From Brugia malayi (lineage: Eukaryota; Nematoda; Chromadorea; Rhabditida; Onchocercidae): DNA of 64,000 bases. The notes beneath the pieces were generated by a model that was given only the letters and a program-made list of their open reading frames with translations, made no database searches and had not been told where the DNA came from. Shown here piece after piece: positions 1 through 12,600 of the stretch. Within the stretch, counting starts at the first letter, position 1. Every line of letters begins with the position of its first letter. The position numbers and the translations under genes are program-made. The stretch covers positions 11,716,501 to 11,780,500 of the forward strand of contig NW_025062476.1 of assembly GCF_000002995.4 (NCBI RefSeq). Reading direction: 5' to 3'.

Positions 1-18
1 AATCAAATCAACAATTAC

Positions 19-48
19 CTTTTCCGGATTATCTGCATCTAATGATAC
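19..48 (-). CDS. Second exon of the same secreted protein (gene continues off the window)
   Basis: Ten codons, VSLDADNPEK, flanked by a TTAAG acceptor and AAG-GTAATT donor, phase 0 both ends. The short size is unusual, but the borders and frame agree with the preceding exon. The rest of the gene lies beyond base 1. Confidence 0.55.
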
Positions 49-624
49 CTTAAAAAAAAAATATATTAAAAAAGATTGCGTTAAAATCCTTTTGAAGAAA
101 ATTTGACAAATTTCGTTTTTAATACAGTAAATGCACTTAATTGTTTACCGAAAAATTTAAATTATTTTGAATTTTTTCGCAGAAAATTTGACAAATTTCA
201 CTTTTGACGCACTTTTTTTTTTTTTTTTGCATTTTTCTAAAAATATACTTACACTTTTTATATACTTTACTTTTTTTAAAAAAAAAAAAAAACGAATTTA
301 ATAATATTTTTAAGATGAATCAATGTTCATTTTTTTTTTTTTAAACAAATATTTTTCTTAAATAGTTAGTTATTATTTTTTTCTCATATATTATCTGGAA
401 AAAATGATCAATTGTTATTTTTTATCAAATATTTTTCGAAAAAGAAACGATCAATTATTTCCGTAATCATATATATTTATCATATATTGCAATATTTCAA
501 TTTTATTTTTAACAAAATTTTGTTTTTTTTTTTGAGAAAATATTAATTAATCAATTTTCCTATTCTTTTCATGTAAAATAAAAAAAAAAAAAATATACGA
601 AATAAAGGATAAACATGAATTTAC

Positions 625-780
625 CTTTTGTATAGTTTTCTTTTCCGGTTCAAGCCATGATGTATCAACGTCAATATGTTTCCGTTTTGAATTAATAGCA
701 ACATGATTTGGTGCTAAGGTTGTTACTTCTACTATTGGAATATGTGCAAGTAATAATGAAAAAATTTGTAAAAATAACAT
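625..780 (-). CDS. First coding exon of an unrecognised secreted protein
   Basis: ATG at 780-778 opens 52 codons. Residues 1-18 form a signal peptide (MLFLQIFSLLLAHIPIVE), followed by VTTLAPNHVAIN and a charged stretch SKRKHIDVDTSWLEPEKK. It ends phase 0 at donor AAG-GTAAAT and joins in frame to an exon at 19-48. The frame is open upstream, but only through a Lys-rich run from poly(A), so this ATG is preferred. No family recognised; not part of perlecan, since it has its own signal peptide 5.7 kb past the perlecan stop. Confidence 0.65.
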
Positions 781-1320
781 TTTATTTTTTTTTTTTTTTT
801 TTTGTTCAGGAAAAATTTTTTGCAAATATTTTTTGTATAATTTCTTCTTTTAAAGGAAAAACAAATTTTTTTTTGATTTGTGCTTAATTTAACTTTATGT
901 TAATATTTTGAATTATTGCATTGCATTGCATTGATAGGAAGGAAAGAATAAATTGATAAATAAACAAAAAAAAAAAAAAATCACTGAATAACAATAATTA
1001 TGTAATTTAGTGATAATTAATTAAAATAAAAAAAGGAGAAAAAGAAGAAAGAAATCAGATAATAATAATATAAGAAATTGTAATCTGCCGTATTTTTTTT
1101 TAGTGAAGTTATTATTATTACAAAACTGATAAGTAGACAGATTGGTAGACAGAGACTGATAAATACTGATAAAATTGATAGATAGATAGATGGATTAAAT
1201 TGGTCGTCGGTTTAATTAATGATATGGTTGGTTTAGTTGAATTTAGGTTGATTAGTTGTTTCGTAGAATGGTTGGTCGATATGGCTGGTTGAATGGTTGG
1301 TTGTTTGGTTATTTGGTTGA

Positions 1321-1366
1321 TTGGTTGGTTGGTTGGTTGGTTGGTTGGTTGGTTGGTTCGTTGGTT
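1321..1366 (+). repeat. (GGTT)n microsatellite
   Basis: Tandem TTGG units, with degenerate GGTTG repeats extending left to about 1250. Confidence 0.9.
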
Positions 1367-1768
1367 GATCAGTTTGATTAAATGAATGGAATGAAATGAA
1401 TGAAAATCGATGGATGAAATGTTTGTAAATGATAAATTTGTAACGATTGTTGATTGGTTGATTGGTTAATTGTTAAAGTAATATTAGGAAAATCAATTTC
1501 CATTATAGAAAATCATGAATGATCATAAAATGTAACATGGATGAATCATTATCATTTAAACTAGTTTTTATTATTAAATTAATCTAACATAGCCCTACGG
1601 CAATTTTCTATTCTTAATCTTTCTTTTTCTAATTTCTTTCCATCTTTTATCAAAATTTACTTCCATTTTTCGTTCTCAATACAAAACTATTCATTGTTAT
1701 CAACTTGAAAATTAAAATTAATGCAATTATTTAATTAAATACATTTCAGTAACCGGTATATATGACGT

Positions 1769-1805
1769 TTCTCTCTCTCTTTCTCTCTCTCTTTCCCTCT
1801 CTCTG
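1769..1805 (+). repeat. (CT)n microsatellite
   Basis: Imperfect CTCTCT tract interrupted by TTT and CCC. Confidence 0.85.
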
Positions 1806-4800
1806 TTGCTCTTTTTTTCCAGTTTTTTTGCTGTAAATGAAATACTAATTTGTTTGTTTGTTTTTTTTTTTTTTTTTGAAAGATATTTTAAATATCAGTG
1901 AAATGATTACATATTATATGTACGATTAATCAGCAATATAATAAAATATAAATTTGTTGTTAATAAAAATTGTTAAAATGATAAAATGATTTTGTTGTGA
2001 TATAAAATGCTAACTGATTAGCTATGATAAACTCTTGATTATGTGATGTGAATAGCAGTGATACTAATATAGATGTAATATTTCATGTGATAAAAAAAAA
2101 AACTTATCAGTGCTATTATATCAAAATTTCATGCAATAGTTGAAATGGCATTTTTATTTTTATTTTTTTTATACTAAAAAATTTTTACATTTATAAAATA
2201 TAACTTTAAAAAATGCTTTCTTTTGAAGTTTTTTTTTTTTTTTTTTTGCTTTTTTGCTTTTCTGTTTTCTTTATTTTAAATTTGCTTAATATGTGAAAAA
2301 ATTTTTAATAAAAATTTTTTATAAATTTGAACTTTTTTATTAAAAATTATTTGTTTTGTTTTTTGTCCTTCATTTTTGATTTTTTGCTTTTGTTTGTTTA
2401 CATTTTAAAAGAAAATATTTTCTCCAATAATTTAATATTGTAATGAGTTCATTTCATATATTTGAATAATATATACAGAATTTCTCATTCTAAATTTCAA
2501 TTTTGGATATTTTATACTTTCACATCGAAATTAATTTTTTTTTTTTGCCGTTATTATTTTTTTCATATTTATTAATTAAGTAGCAATTGAAGTTTGTTTT
2601 AAAATTTGTTTCATTTTTTTTTCTCCTGCTTTTTTCTAATCAAATGTTAATAAAGTTTTAATTTTTGTAATTCACTAATTCAATAAGTTTTTCTTTTTTT
2701 TAAATATTATATTCTTTTTTTTTTTGGGAGGGATTTTCAACTTTAACCTTATCATATTTCATCAATTAACATTGCAATCCTATTTTTATTTACTTTTTTT
2801 CATTCACATTTTAGTATTTTTTTTTTTTTATTTCCAATTTTTCATTCAAAAATATATTAAATATTCTCATTTAAATTAATTTTTATAAATTATTAATTCT
2901 TAAAGATTATAAAAACAAAAAAAAAAGCAAAAAAAAATTCATTACTATAATTACTTTTTTAAATGAATACAGCAATAAATTTAGTAATGATAATGATAAA
3001 ATAATGATGTAATCATTAAATTACTCAACAATTTATCTTTCTAATATAAAATTTTTTTGTTGAAAACGTGATTGTTTACGTTTATTAACGTGTAAAATTA
3101 CAATGATAATTAAAAATAATAAAATCATTTTTTTTTTAACTTTATAATCTTTATTAAGTTTAATTTTTTCACTTTTTCATTTTTTTGAATTTTCATATAT
3201 AATTCAAACTATAAGCCAAAATGATTTGTCACAGTTTGAACAAAATTTGTAGCAATAATATTAACTTATTCATTTCAAAATTTATAATAATTTACATAAT
3301 ATCAGTTTATTGATTTAGAATTTTATTGTAACTACTCAATCATTTTTTTTTTTTTTTTTTTTTTTTTGTAACCAAACGTTTTATTAGTTTTATTTTATAA
3401 GATAATTAATATTAATAATCTCAATTATATTAATTAATTTTCTGTCATCATTTCATAAAATCTTTTATCATTTAATTAATAATAATATTATTATTTATGA
3501 AATACATTCAAAAGTATAAAGTAATCATTTCTTTATTACATTAATCATAATTACTTCATTTTCTCCAATTTATCAGTGTCACTATTCTTTAGTCTATATA
3601 TTGTTTTATCAATTATATTTGATAAGCATTATCATTATCATTTGCTACTAATCAGTTTTATCAAAAAGTTCCTTTCAATAATACAATTTACATTATTGAT
3701 ATCATATTAAATGCAATGATGCCAATAATTCATTAATTACCATTAAAAAGTAATTAATTAATTACTCTAAAACATGCGTTATTATTAAGTAAAAAGTGAA
3801 ATTTTTATGAAAAAAAGGTCAATAAACAATGTCACAATTATTTGATTATACAACAATAATACAAATAATATTACAATGCTTATTTAATATATCATTAATT
3901 GCTAATTTTTAGAAATTATCACATTTCAAAACAACTATGAAATAAGAATTAATCATAGTCCATAATTTAAATTTTTTAAATTCATTAAAAAATAATTTCT
4001 TCTATATTTTGAATGCAATAAAAACTATAATTCGTTATTAATTACAATTAAAATTAATCACATCCAAAAATATTAACACTTGGATCATTAATCTAACACT
4101 TATTAATTTGAAATAATATATCATTTTAGCTCTTTTTCATTACTTACAAAATAGTATTGAAATGTTTTTCTAATTAAAAATAGCACAGATCATTCAGAGT
4201 AAAAGTGATAAATGATATGATAAATGCTAAAAGATTAAAATTATTGTACTATAAAGTGGCAAAAGAAAGGGAAAAACAATTGTAATGAGATTGATGAGAT
4301 TAAAAAAAATTTGGAACAAATGAAAGGAAATTTGAAAAATGAAAAAAGAAAATACTTTAGCAATAATATATTCAAATAAAAATAATGTTAAAATTTAAAA
4401 GACAAAATACAGGAAAGAACGTTTTTTAATGATATCAGTTACTTAAGTGATAACTTTATATATATAGAAATTACATTATATTTAGAATTAATATATTTAA
4501 TAATACTAGCAGAGCTACTGCAAATATGTGTATATGTATTCAAATTCTAACATATATATATTCAAATTTTATATATTTTTTAACAGATAAAAATTGAATT
4601 GAGAATTTCAATTACTGTAACATATAAAAATCACTAACCAATATTTTAAATCAATATTTTGATGATATGTATATTCAGATTTTAACAAATTTAAATTTAA
4701 CTGAAAATTAAAACTGGCAAACTAAAGAGAATGATTAATTAATATATTCAAATCCTATTGAAAGCAAATTTATTTGAAGGTTAAAATGAGAAATAACATA

Positions 4801-5602
4801 TGGGATTACTATTTAATATAAGTGAGAATATATCAAATATGCGGAGAGACCTTATTTTGAAAATGAAATCTCATTTTAAAATGATATTAAATACTTCAAT
4901 TATAATGCCAAAAATATTTAATGTACTGCAAATTTCCAAAAAAAAAAAAAAAAAAAAAAATCAAATTTCAAAAATTTGATTATAATACTTAAAAAATTTT
5001 CTCTCCCTTTGTCCTTTTCATCTTTTTCTCTCTGTAATTTAACTTTTTATAATTGAATCATTTTATTTCTTTTTTTTTTATTTTTTTTCATTTCTCGTTT
5101 TCTCTTTAAAAAAATAAAAAAATAAAAAGCAATTTATTGTGTCAATTTAAATAATGGAAATGAAAATTACGAATATTTTAATTAAATTTGACTGAGCAAA
5201 GAATGGAAAGAAATCAAAAAATAAAAACAAAGACAAAAAGAGATATGTACAATACTAGAGATTCTCATTCATAATGATCAATTCATTAATTCATTAATTG
5301 ATTGATTAGTGAATTGGTTAATTAATTAACTGATTAATTTAATAAAAAATAAAGAAAAATTTTAACATTTATTTTAAAAAAAATAACAAATTATTTAAAT
5401 TTTGAAATTTAAATGTTTACATCAAATTTAATCTAATTAAATGAATTTAAAGAAGAGAAAAAAAAAGTGAAAAATTTAAGAAAAACTTTGATTAATGCAA
5501 CTGATAACTTTCTTTTTCTTACTGTAAAAACTATTTGCTTACATTCTGTTTGTCAGTAATTTTTTTCTGTTATTTATTAAAACAATTAACTCATTACTTA
5601 AA

Positions 5603-6300
5603 TATATTTGAGAAATAAAAATAATAATCGACCACTTTAATTTATGAAAATATAATTTAAATTTAAATTGTCAAAAATTATTCACTTAGATATATTTGAG
5701 AAATAAAAATAATAATCGACCACTTTAATTTATGAAAATATAATTTAAATTTAAATTGTCAAAAATTATTCACTTAGATATATTTGAGAAATAAAAATAA
5801 TAATCGACCACTTTAATTTATGAAAATATAATTTAAATTTAAATTGTCAAAAATTATTCACTTAGATATATTTGAGAAATAAAAATAATAATCGACCACT
5901 TTAATTTATGAAAATATAATTTAAATTTAAATTGTCAAAAATTATTCACTTAGATATATTTGAGAAATAAAAATAATAATCGACCACTTTAATTTATGAA
6001 AATATAATTTAAATTTAAATTGTCAAAAATTATTCACTTAGATATATTTGAGAAATAAAAATAATAATCGACTACTTTAATTTATGAAAATATAATTTAA
6101 ATTTAAATTGTCAAAAATTATTCACTTAGATATATTTGAGAAATAAAAATAATAATTCACTACTTTAATTTATGAAAATCTGATTTAAATTTTAATTGTC
6201 AAAAATTATTCACTTAGATATATTTGAGAAATAAAAATAATAATCGACTACTTTAATTTATGAAAATCTGATTTAAATTTTAATTGCTAAAAATTATTCT
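5603..6300. repeat. 88-bp tandem satellite, eight copies
   Basis: The marker TATATTTGAGAAATAAAAAT recurs at 5603, 5691, 5779, 5867, 5955, 6043, 6131 and 6219, exactly every 88 bp. The first five or six units are almost identical; the two nearest the perlecan 3' end have diverged (for example TCTGATTTAAATTTTAATTG). It contains no gene and lies just past the perlecan poly(A) signal. Confidence 0.96.
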
Positions 6301-6321
6301 TTCTCGCGTTTTTTTTTTTCT

Positions 6322-6327
6322 TTTATT
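6322..6327 (-). promoter_or_regulatory. AATAAA after the long-form stop
   Basis: Canonical poly(A) signal 138 bases past the stop and immediately before the 88-bp satellite array, implying a 3' UTR of roughly 150-165 bases. Confidence 0.55.
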
Positions 6328-6465
6328 CTTTTTTACTTCATCATTATTATAACAGTATAGTAATGATAATTGTAAGAATAGAAAAAAAAATAAAAACAAA
6401 AATTGAACTTTCGCTTTTTTTTTGTTTTTAATTTTCTTTTTAAAATTTAATTTTCTCAATCAGAA

Positions 6466-6656
6466 TTATTGATATTTTCCATTCCGTAACCATTTCTTCT
6501 TGATCATCCATTGATCACACGGTTTTACATTTCGTCCATCAATTGCATTTGCCATTAAATCCATTTTAATACCATTAAATATTATATCACCAATACAACC
6601 AATAAAATTTTCCTCATGCAAACCACCGGTCATACTATTTAAATCCGGCACACCAC
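6466..6656 (-). CDS. unc-52: Perlecan exon 55: end of LG3 and stop codon
   Basis: [55 protein letters not shown], then TAA at 6466-6468. Both LG Cys are present (GCIGD and VKPC). The last dozen residues are basic. True end of the long form. Confidence 0.95.
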
Positions 6657-9600
6657 CTGAAATGGGTCATTCATTCTTTCTCTTCCTTTTTTTTTTTTAC
6701 ATTTTCAAATTTTTCATCTTTTCGAAATTAACAAATTAATGAATTTATCCTTCTTTCCTTTTTTTTTTCCCATTTTAAGTCTTCCTTTTTTTTTCTCACT
6801 TTTTTTCTTTGCAGCGAAATAAATAATTTAAATAAGTACTACACAATTTAATTTTTTATAAATTTTGCCATTTCATAATTAAAAATGAATTAAATAATTA
6901 AACCTAAAATAAATTTAGTAATTAAATAACTAAGTCTTTTTTTCGTAATTTATTGCCTCTTTTTTGTGAGAGAAAAATGTTTTGGGATTTTTTTTTAAAC
7001 AAAAATTACCGAAATTTAATAAAGTATTAAAATAATGAATAAATTTTGTGGGATGTATTAAAATAATGATAAATTTCAAATATATTATTATCACTACCAA
7101 TAATAGTATAACTTAATTTCAGTAATTTTATAATAACTATTCATAAAAATTATTTTGTTAATTATCACATATTATTTTTCATCTTACAATCATGCTGATA
7201 AGGAAAAAATTGGGGAAAATTAGAAAAAATAAAAAATATTAATTATTTATTTATTTATTAATTATTTAATTTTTAAATAATTATTTAGTTATTATTATTT
7301 AATTATAAATAATGAATGAACATTTGAAATATACTATGAAAGAACCTATTTCACACCAATTTGTTTATTTCTATTTTCTATATCTGCTATCAAATCATCA
7401 GATTATTTCTTTTACTTTCTCTTTAACATACCTAATATTAATTTGTCTTATAATCATTACTTATTTCCAATACTTATTCTCATTAATTATTTAATTATTA
7501 ATTAACTACTTCTCGAATTTCGTTTCTTTTTCATGCCTTTTATTTAATTTACTTCTAACTAATATCTATTTGAAATACTTTTTAAAATTCACAGCAGAAA
7601 AAATTTATTTCAAAAATATTATATTAATCTTTCAAAATTTGCATATATTTAAGTTTAAATAAAAATTTAACCAATATAAACATCGCCATCAACATTAAGC
7701 ATAGCAACAATGCCAAATGATGAGCCTATAATTGGCGCTCCATCATCGATGATCAATTTTCCTTCGCGACCTTTGCGCCAAATTTGTAACTGATGCTCCT
7801 TGTCATCATTTACCACTTCAGCGCTAATCAAATGTGATGCGCCACCACCAAGCTCATATCTTTAATTAGCTAATTATTTAATTACTTCAAACTTAATAAT
7901 ATAAACAAAAAATTAATGAAATAAAAGTTTAGAATTAAAAGTACTAGAAATGAAAAATGAGATAAATAACTGATTCAGATTAATCATATATTGGACTATA
8001 ATTTAAATTATTTAAAATAATCTAAGTAATTTAAATAATTTAAAACTCAAATGGATTTATTAAACTTACGAGAAGACTAAATGACCATCACTTAAGCCAA
8101 TCGATAAATAATCATCGCCTTTTAAAGGTGTGCCAAATGGTTGACCTTGCCAAAAAATCAGCTATAAAATTACTTTTATTATTTCATTTATTCCATTGAA
8201 ATTTAAATTATGATTTTTCATAGTGTAATAAATGTAATTGCCATATAGTACTTTTGAAACATATTTTTAATATCAAAATTCAATGACCTTTGCTTCATAA
8301 AACTTATTAATCGGTCACTTTAAAGTAAATGGTCAAGAGACTACCCAAAGTGAAGCTATGATACATATATGTATAATATGTAAAACTAAATCATTTTAAT
8401 ATTACTAGACAGGCAGGCTATAATAATGTTAATTAGATGTCAACAAAAAATATTAACTATTTAAAATAATCCATTAACTAATTAAACACCATTAATTACC
8501 TTGACTATTAATTAATTAAACTGGTCTACTAACTAATTTACATAAATCAGTATTAATTAATAATTATTAAAACACATTTTATTATAAAAATAAATTTCAA
8601 GAATTGTTCATTTATTTTTTCAAAGTAAAATTAAAACTGATACCCCAGATGATGCAGATGTTTTAAATCGTAAACTTAAACTTTCTTCGTGCTCCGAAGT
8701 TAAATGTGGAAAATCATCGATGGAAAATACAATAAATGCTTTACCATCAAATTTTGCTGCATGTTCAATTGGTTTAACTGTAAATAATGTCATTTTTGTT
8801 TTGTTTTTTTTTTTATCCTTAATTTTAATTTTTTTTTTTTCAAATTACTCAAAAATTTATTTATTAAATTCTTCTTTTTGTCAACAAGAAAGAATTATAA
8901 AAATAATAAAATATTGAAATAATAATATGAAAAAATAAATAATTGAAATAATTAAAAAATCAATTTCAAATTTTAGATTTTGAAACTAACAAATTTCACA
9001 GTTTGGACCATCATAATAATCACGACAGGAACATGCAATATGAGTTCCATTAATTATTTCACAGTCACCATGATCGCCACATATATCTGGCGTACATCTA
9101 ACTGAACAATCTGAAATGATAACTATAATAATAATAATAATAGCAATAAATAATGATAATAATAGTAACAACAATAAATAATGATGATAGTAATAATAAA
9201 TAATAACATTGACAAAAAATAATTGTTGACAAATAATATTAACAATAACAATAAATGATGATAATGATAACAACGCTAATAGTAATAATAATAGCAACTG
9301 ATAATAATTATAAAAATTCAATCTGTTTTAATAATTATTACTAAGACAATAATGATGATAAGGGCATTGAATCACTATTTTTATTTGATAAAATTATTTA
9401 AATTTAAAAAATTAGAAAATTATCTAATTGTTATTCATATTACTAATAAATTGTTAACAATTTATAAAGAAGAAAATTTTAAAAAGCTCATAGTTTTTGA
9501 ATTTAGTAAAATATTTGCATTTAATTTTGTAAAATAAATTCAAATATTTTTTTTTCAATTTTCTTTTGTTTATTTTCTTATAATTTCTTTTTTTTTTGAA

Positions 9601-12600
9601 ATGAATGTTTATATATTAATGCTAATAAATAATTCATTTGCATATTTAGTCGCAGCATTTATATTTTAAAATTATTTCAACCTAATATATGCAAAATTTT
9701 GCACATTTAATTTATCAATTATTCAATTAATTAAAATTTGAATAGAATATTCGAAATAATATTTAATGCGGAAAAACGTAAAGTTTACTTACTATCATTA
9801 TCAGTGCATGATTCTGTTATCACTGCATCTGTTACTCTGATTTCTTCTGGTCCTGTTATCATTGCATCTGTTACTTTAATTTCATCAGCCATTTCATCAG
9901 TGCTTTCGATTGGTTTCATTTGTGAATACTTTGACGTTGTAATACGTATTGTTGTACGTGTCGTTGGTATTGACGTAGTCCAAACGAATGGCACGTGAAT
10001 GTCTACGTCTTCTTCAGTCGTATACGGTTTACATATCGTTACATCATGTGATGATTTTTTAAGTATTTCAGTCAAATTGATATCCATTCCATTTAAAACA
10101 ATCTTTAATTACACATAAATATATTGGATAAAATTATTTGAAATTAAAATAATAATTAAAAAAACTTCTAAATTACATAAATAATACAAAGTATAATTTA
10201 ATCAATAATCCTCTAAATAATAGAGCACCACCAATTCTAGGATTTATTATAATTCCCAGTGGTATACCACCAATTCTAATATATTAAAACGAAATAATTT
10301 CACCTGGTTAAATAATTTCGTTTTAAAATAATTTTTAGTTTAATTCAAGGAAAAGAAAAAAAAAAAGAATGAAATAAACCTTTGAAATACATCCTCTAAA
10401 TGATGCAGCACCACCAATTCTAGGATTTACTGTAATTCCTGATGGTATACCACCAATAAATAAATTTGTGCCTGGCAAAAATGTTGAAAGTTTGCCACGA
10501 GTCGGTACTTTTGTGCCATTTATTCGTACCTCAGCTCGATTACCAAACCGTTTCAGGTCAATATGATACGGTACATTTATCATTACATCATCCGGTGATT
10601 CAATTTCTATATTACCTAAAAAATATTTATGCAAAAAGAATTATATCATTAAAAGAGAAAGTTTTTTTTTTTTTTCCTCTACAAATATAAAAGAAAATAG
10701 TTTAGTTTTTCTTTTTTTTTTTTTTTTTTTTTTTTTGGAAAATTAATTCATATAAAAATTTAAAAAAAAAAAGCGCTAACAATTATGATTTAAAAAAAAG
10801 CATAACAAACTTCAAAATGATATCAAAAAGAGCAAAAACATAATTAGAAAGTGTGAAAAAAATTGGGGATGAAAACTATTGACGGCAAAAAAGAAAAACA
10901 AAAGAAAATTGAAAAAATTAGAATCCCAAAGAGAGATGAAAAAAAAGGAAAAAAAAAAAAACAAACAAATAAATATTGCCACCATTCTGAAAGTAAAGAA
11001 ATAAGGAGGAAAAAAAAATAAACCATCTCGGCTAGTGTAAAAATCAATTGTATCTACTGGTGTAAATAAAAACTATTGTAAGCACATAAACAAACCATCC
11101 CCATTGCTATCAAGATAAGCAGGTAAATAAACTAGCCATCTCCTTTCCTATCAGGGTAGGCATCACCACCACTATTAGAATAAAAAACAAATAAACAAAC
11201 CATCTCCACTACTATTAGAATAAACAAGGAAATAAACAAATAATCTCCACCACTATCAGGATAAGTAAACAAATAAACAAACCATCCCATTACTATCAGG
11301 CTAAACAAACAAATAAACAAACCATCCCACTACTATCAGGGTAAACAAACAAATAACGAAACCATCTTCACCACTATTAGAATAAAAAACAAATAAACAA
11401 ACCATCTCCACTACTATTAGAATAAACAAGGAAATAAACAAATAATCTCCACCACTATCAGGATAAGTAAACAAATAAACAAACCATCTGCACTGCTGTA
11501 AAAGTAAACAAATTTTCCGCGACGTATTGCGAATGCTAAATAATTGGATCGTTTTGGATTATAATCACTTGCTTGGTATGCTAATAATTGGTCGTTCGTT
11601 GAGCGCGGCACAATTTCCATTTTTAACTAAATTATGGTAACATTAATGAATAATATTTATCTTCTGGACAATTTTAATTAATTTAATTAGAATAAAAAAT
11701 CGAAAATAATTTTACTGAAAGTTAAATGTAACATAATGTTCAAAAAAATAGAGTAATTATTTTGCTTAAAACTAGTAAATTTATACAAAAAAATAATTTG
11801 TAATATTAGTGGTTAAAATTTGAAATTGTTTGAATTAATAGAATCTATAATTAGTAATTATTTCTTCAAATAATAATATTAATAAAATGTTTGAAATGGT
11901 TTTCCAACAAATAACAATATTAATAGCTGAAAATTAATTAATAAAACTTACTAATGTAAAGCTAATTTAAACTATTCACGTTATTATTAATATCAAATTC
12001 AAAAAAAAAAAAAAACTTCATCACATATTACATGTATGGAAATTCCGGAAGTATATTGTTTTCCGGAAATGTATTCTATGAGACTTTAGTTCTTGTTAGC
12101 TGCTTATATTTAAATAACAATATTTAAAAAATAAAAAAAATTTTAATGTTAAAAAGAACAATTTTTTATTCCATTAAAAATACAGCGGTAAGAAAAAAAA
12201 AAATATAAAAAAGTCATTTTAACTCATTCACAGCTTTTTCCCAATCTATAATTGATAAATTTTTATCATTTTAATATTTTTCAATAATTTAGAAGAAAAA
12301 AAAATAATTTAAATTTTTATTTATTTTTACTAATACATAAAATAAGCAAACATACACTAAAATTACGAAGTGTTTTTGATTTTGGTAATACAATATATGA
12401 GGTTTCACCATTAAATTCAACCGATTCAATAATATTATCAGTCTCGAGCAGTTGACAACGGTCACCGTATCGTCCGGTTGGACAATTGCAAAATTGTGTA
12501 CCATCCATTCGATACTCACATGTTCCACTTCCACAGGTAACTTTAAAAATGAAATTTTTTGAAATTCTATTTATATGAATGAATGACAAATGTGAAATAA

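Larger units (their letters stand above)
781..5602. other. AT-rich intergenic region
   Basis: About 4.8 kb between the perlecan 3' end and the next minus-strand gene. It holds poly(T) and poly(A) runs, a (GGTT)n tract, a (CT)n tract and otherwise near-random AT-rich sequence. No coding segment or RNA gene recognised; the promoter of the left-hand gene would lie at its left end. Confidence 0.7.

Noticed and set aside
5603..6300. Possible CRISPR array (also the 28, 34 and 146 bp arrays)
   Set aside because: Units are contiguous with no unique spacers, and the window is clearly eukaryotic.
8986..9321. Minus-strand frame with a long Leu/Ile-rich segment joined to an EGF motif
   Set aside because: The hydrophobic part is the translation of an ATA/ATG trinucleotide patch in intron 50. 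Only the EGF portion (8991-9110) is exon, bounded by a TTTCAG acceptor.
11132..11620. Minus-strand frames reading the minisatellite as protein ([16 protein letters not shown] type)
   Set aside because: They translate copied exon-donor units within intron 48. Retention would abolish the LG2 fold; kept as repeat, not as coding sequence.
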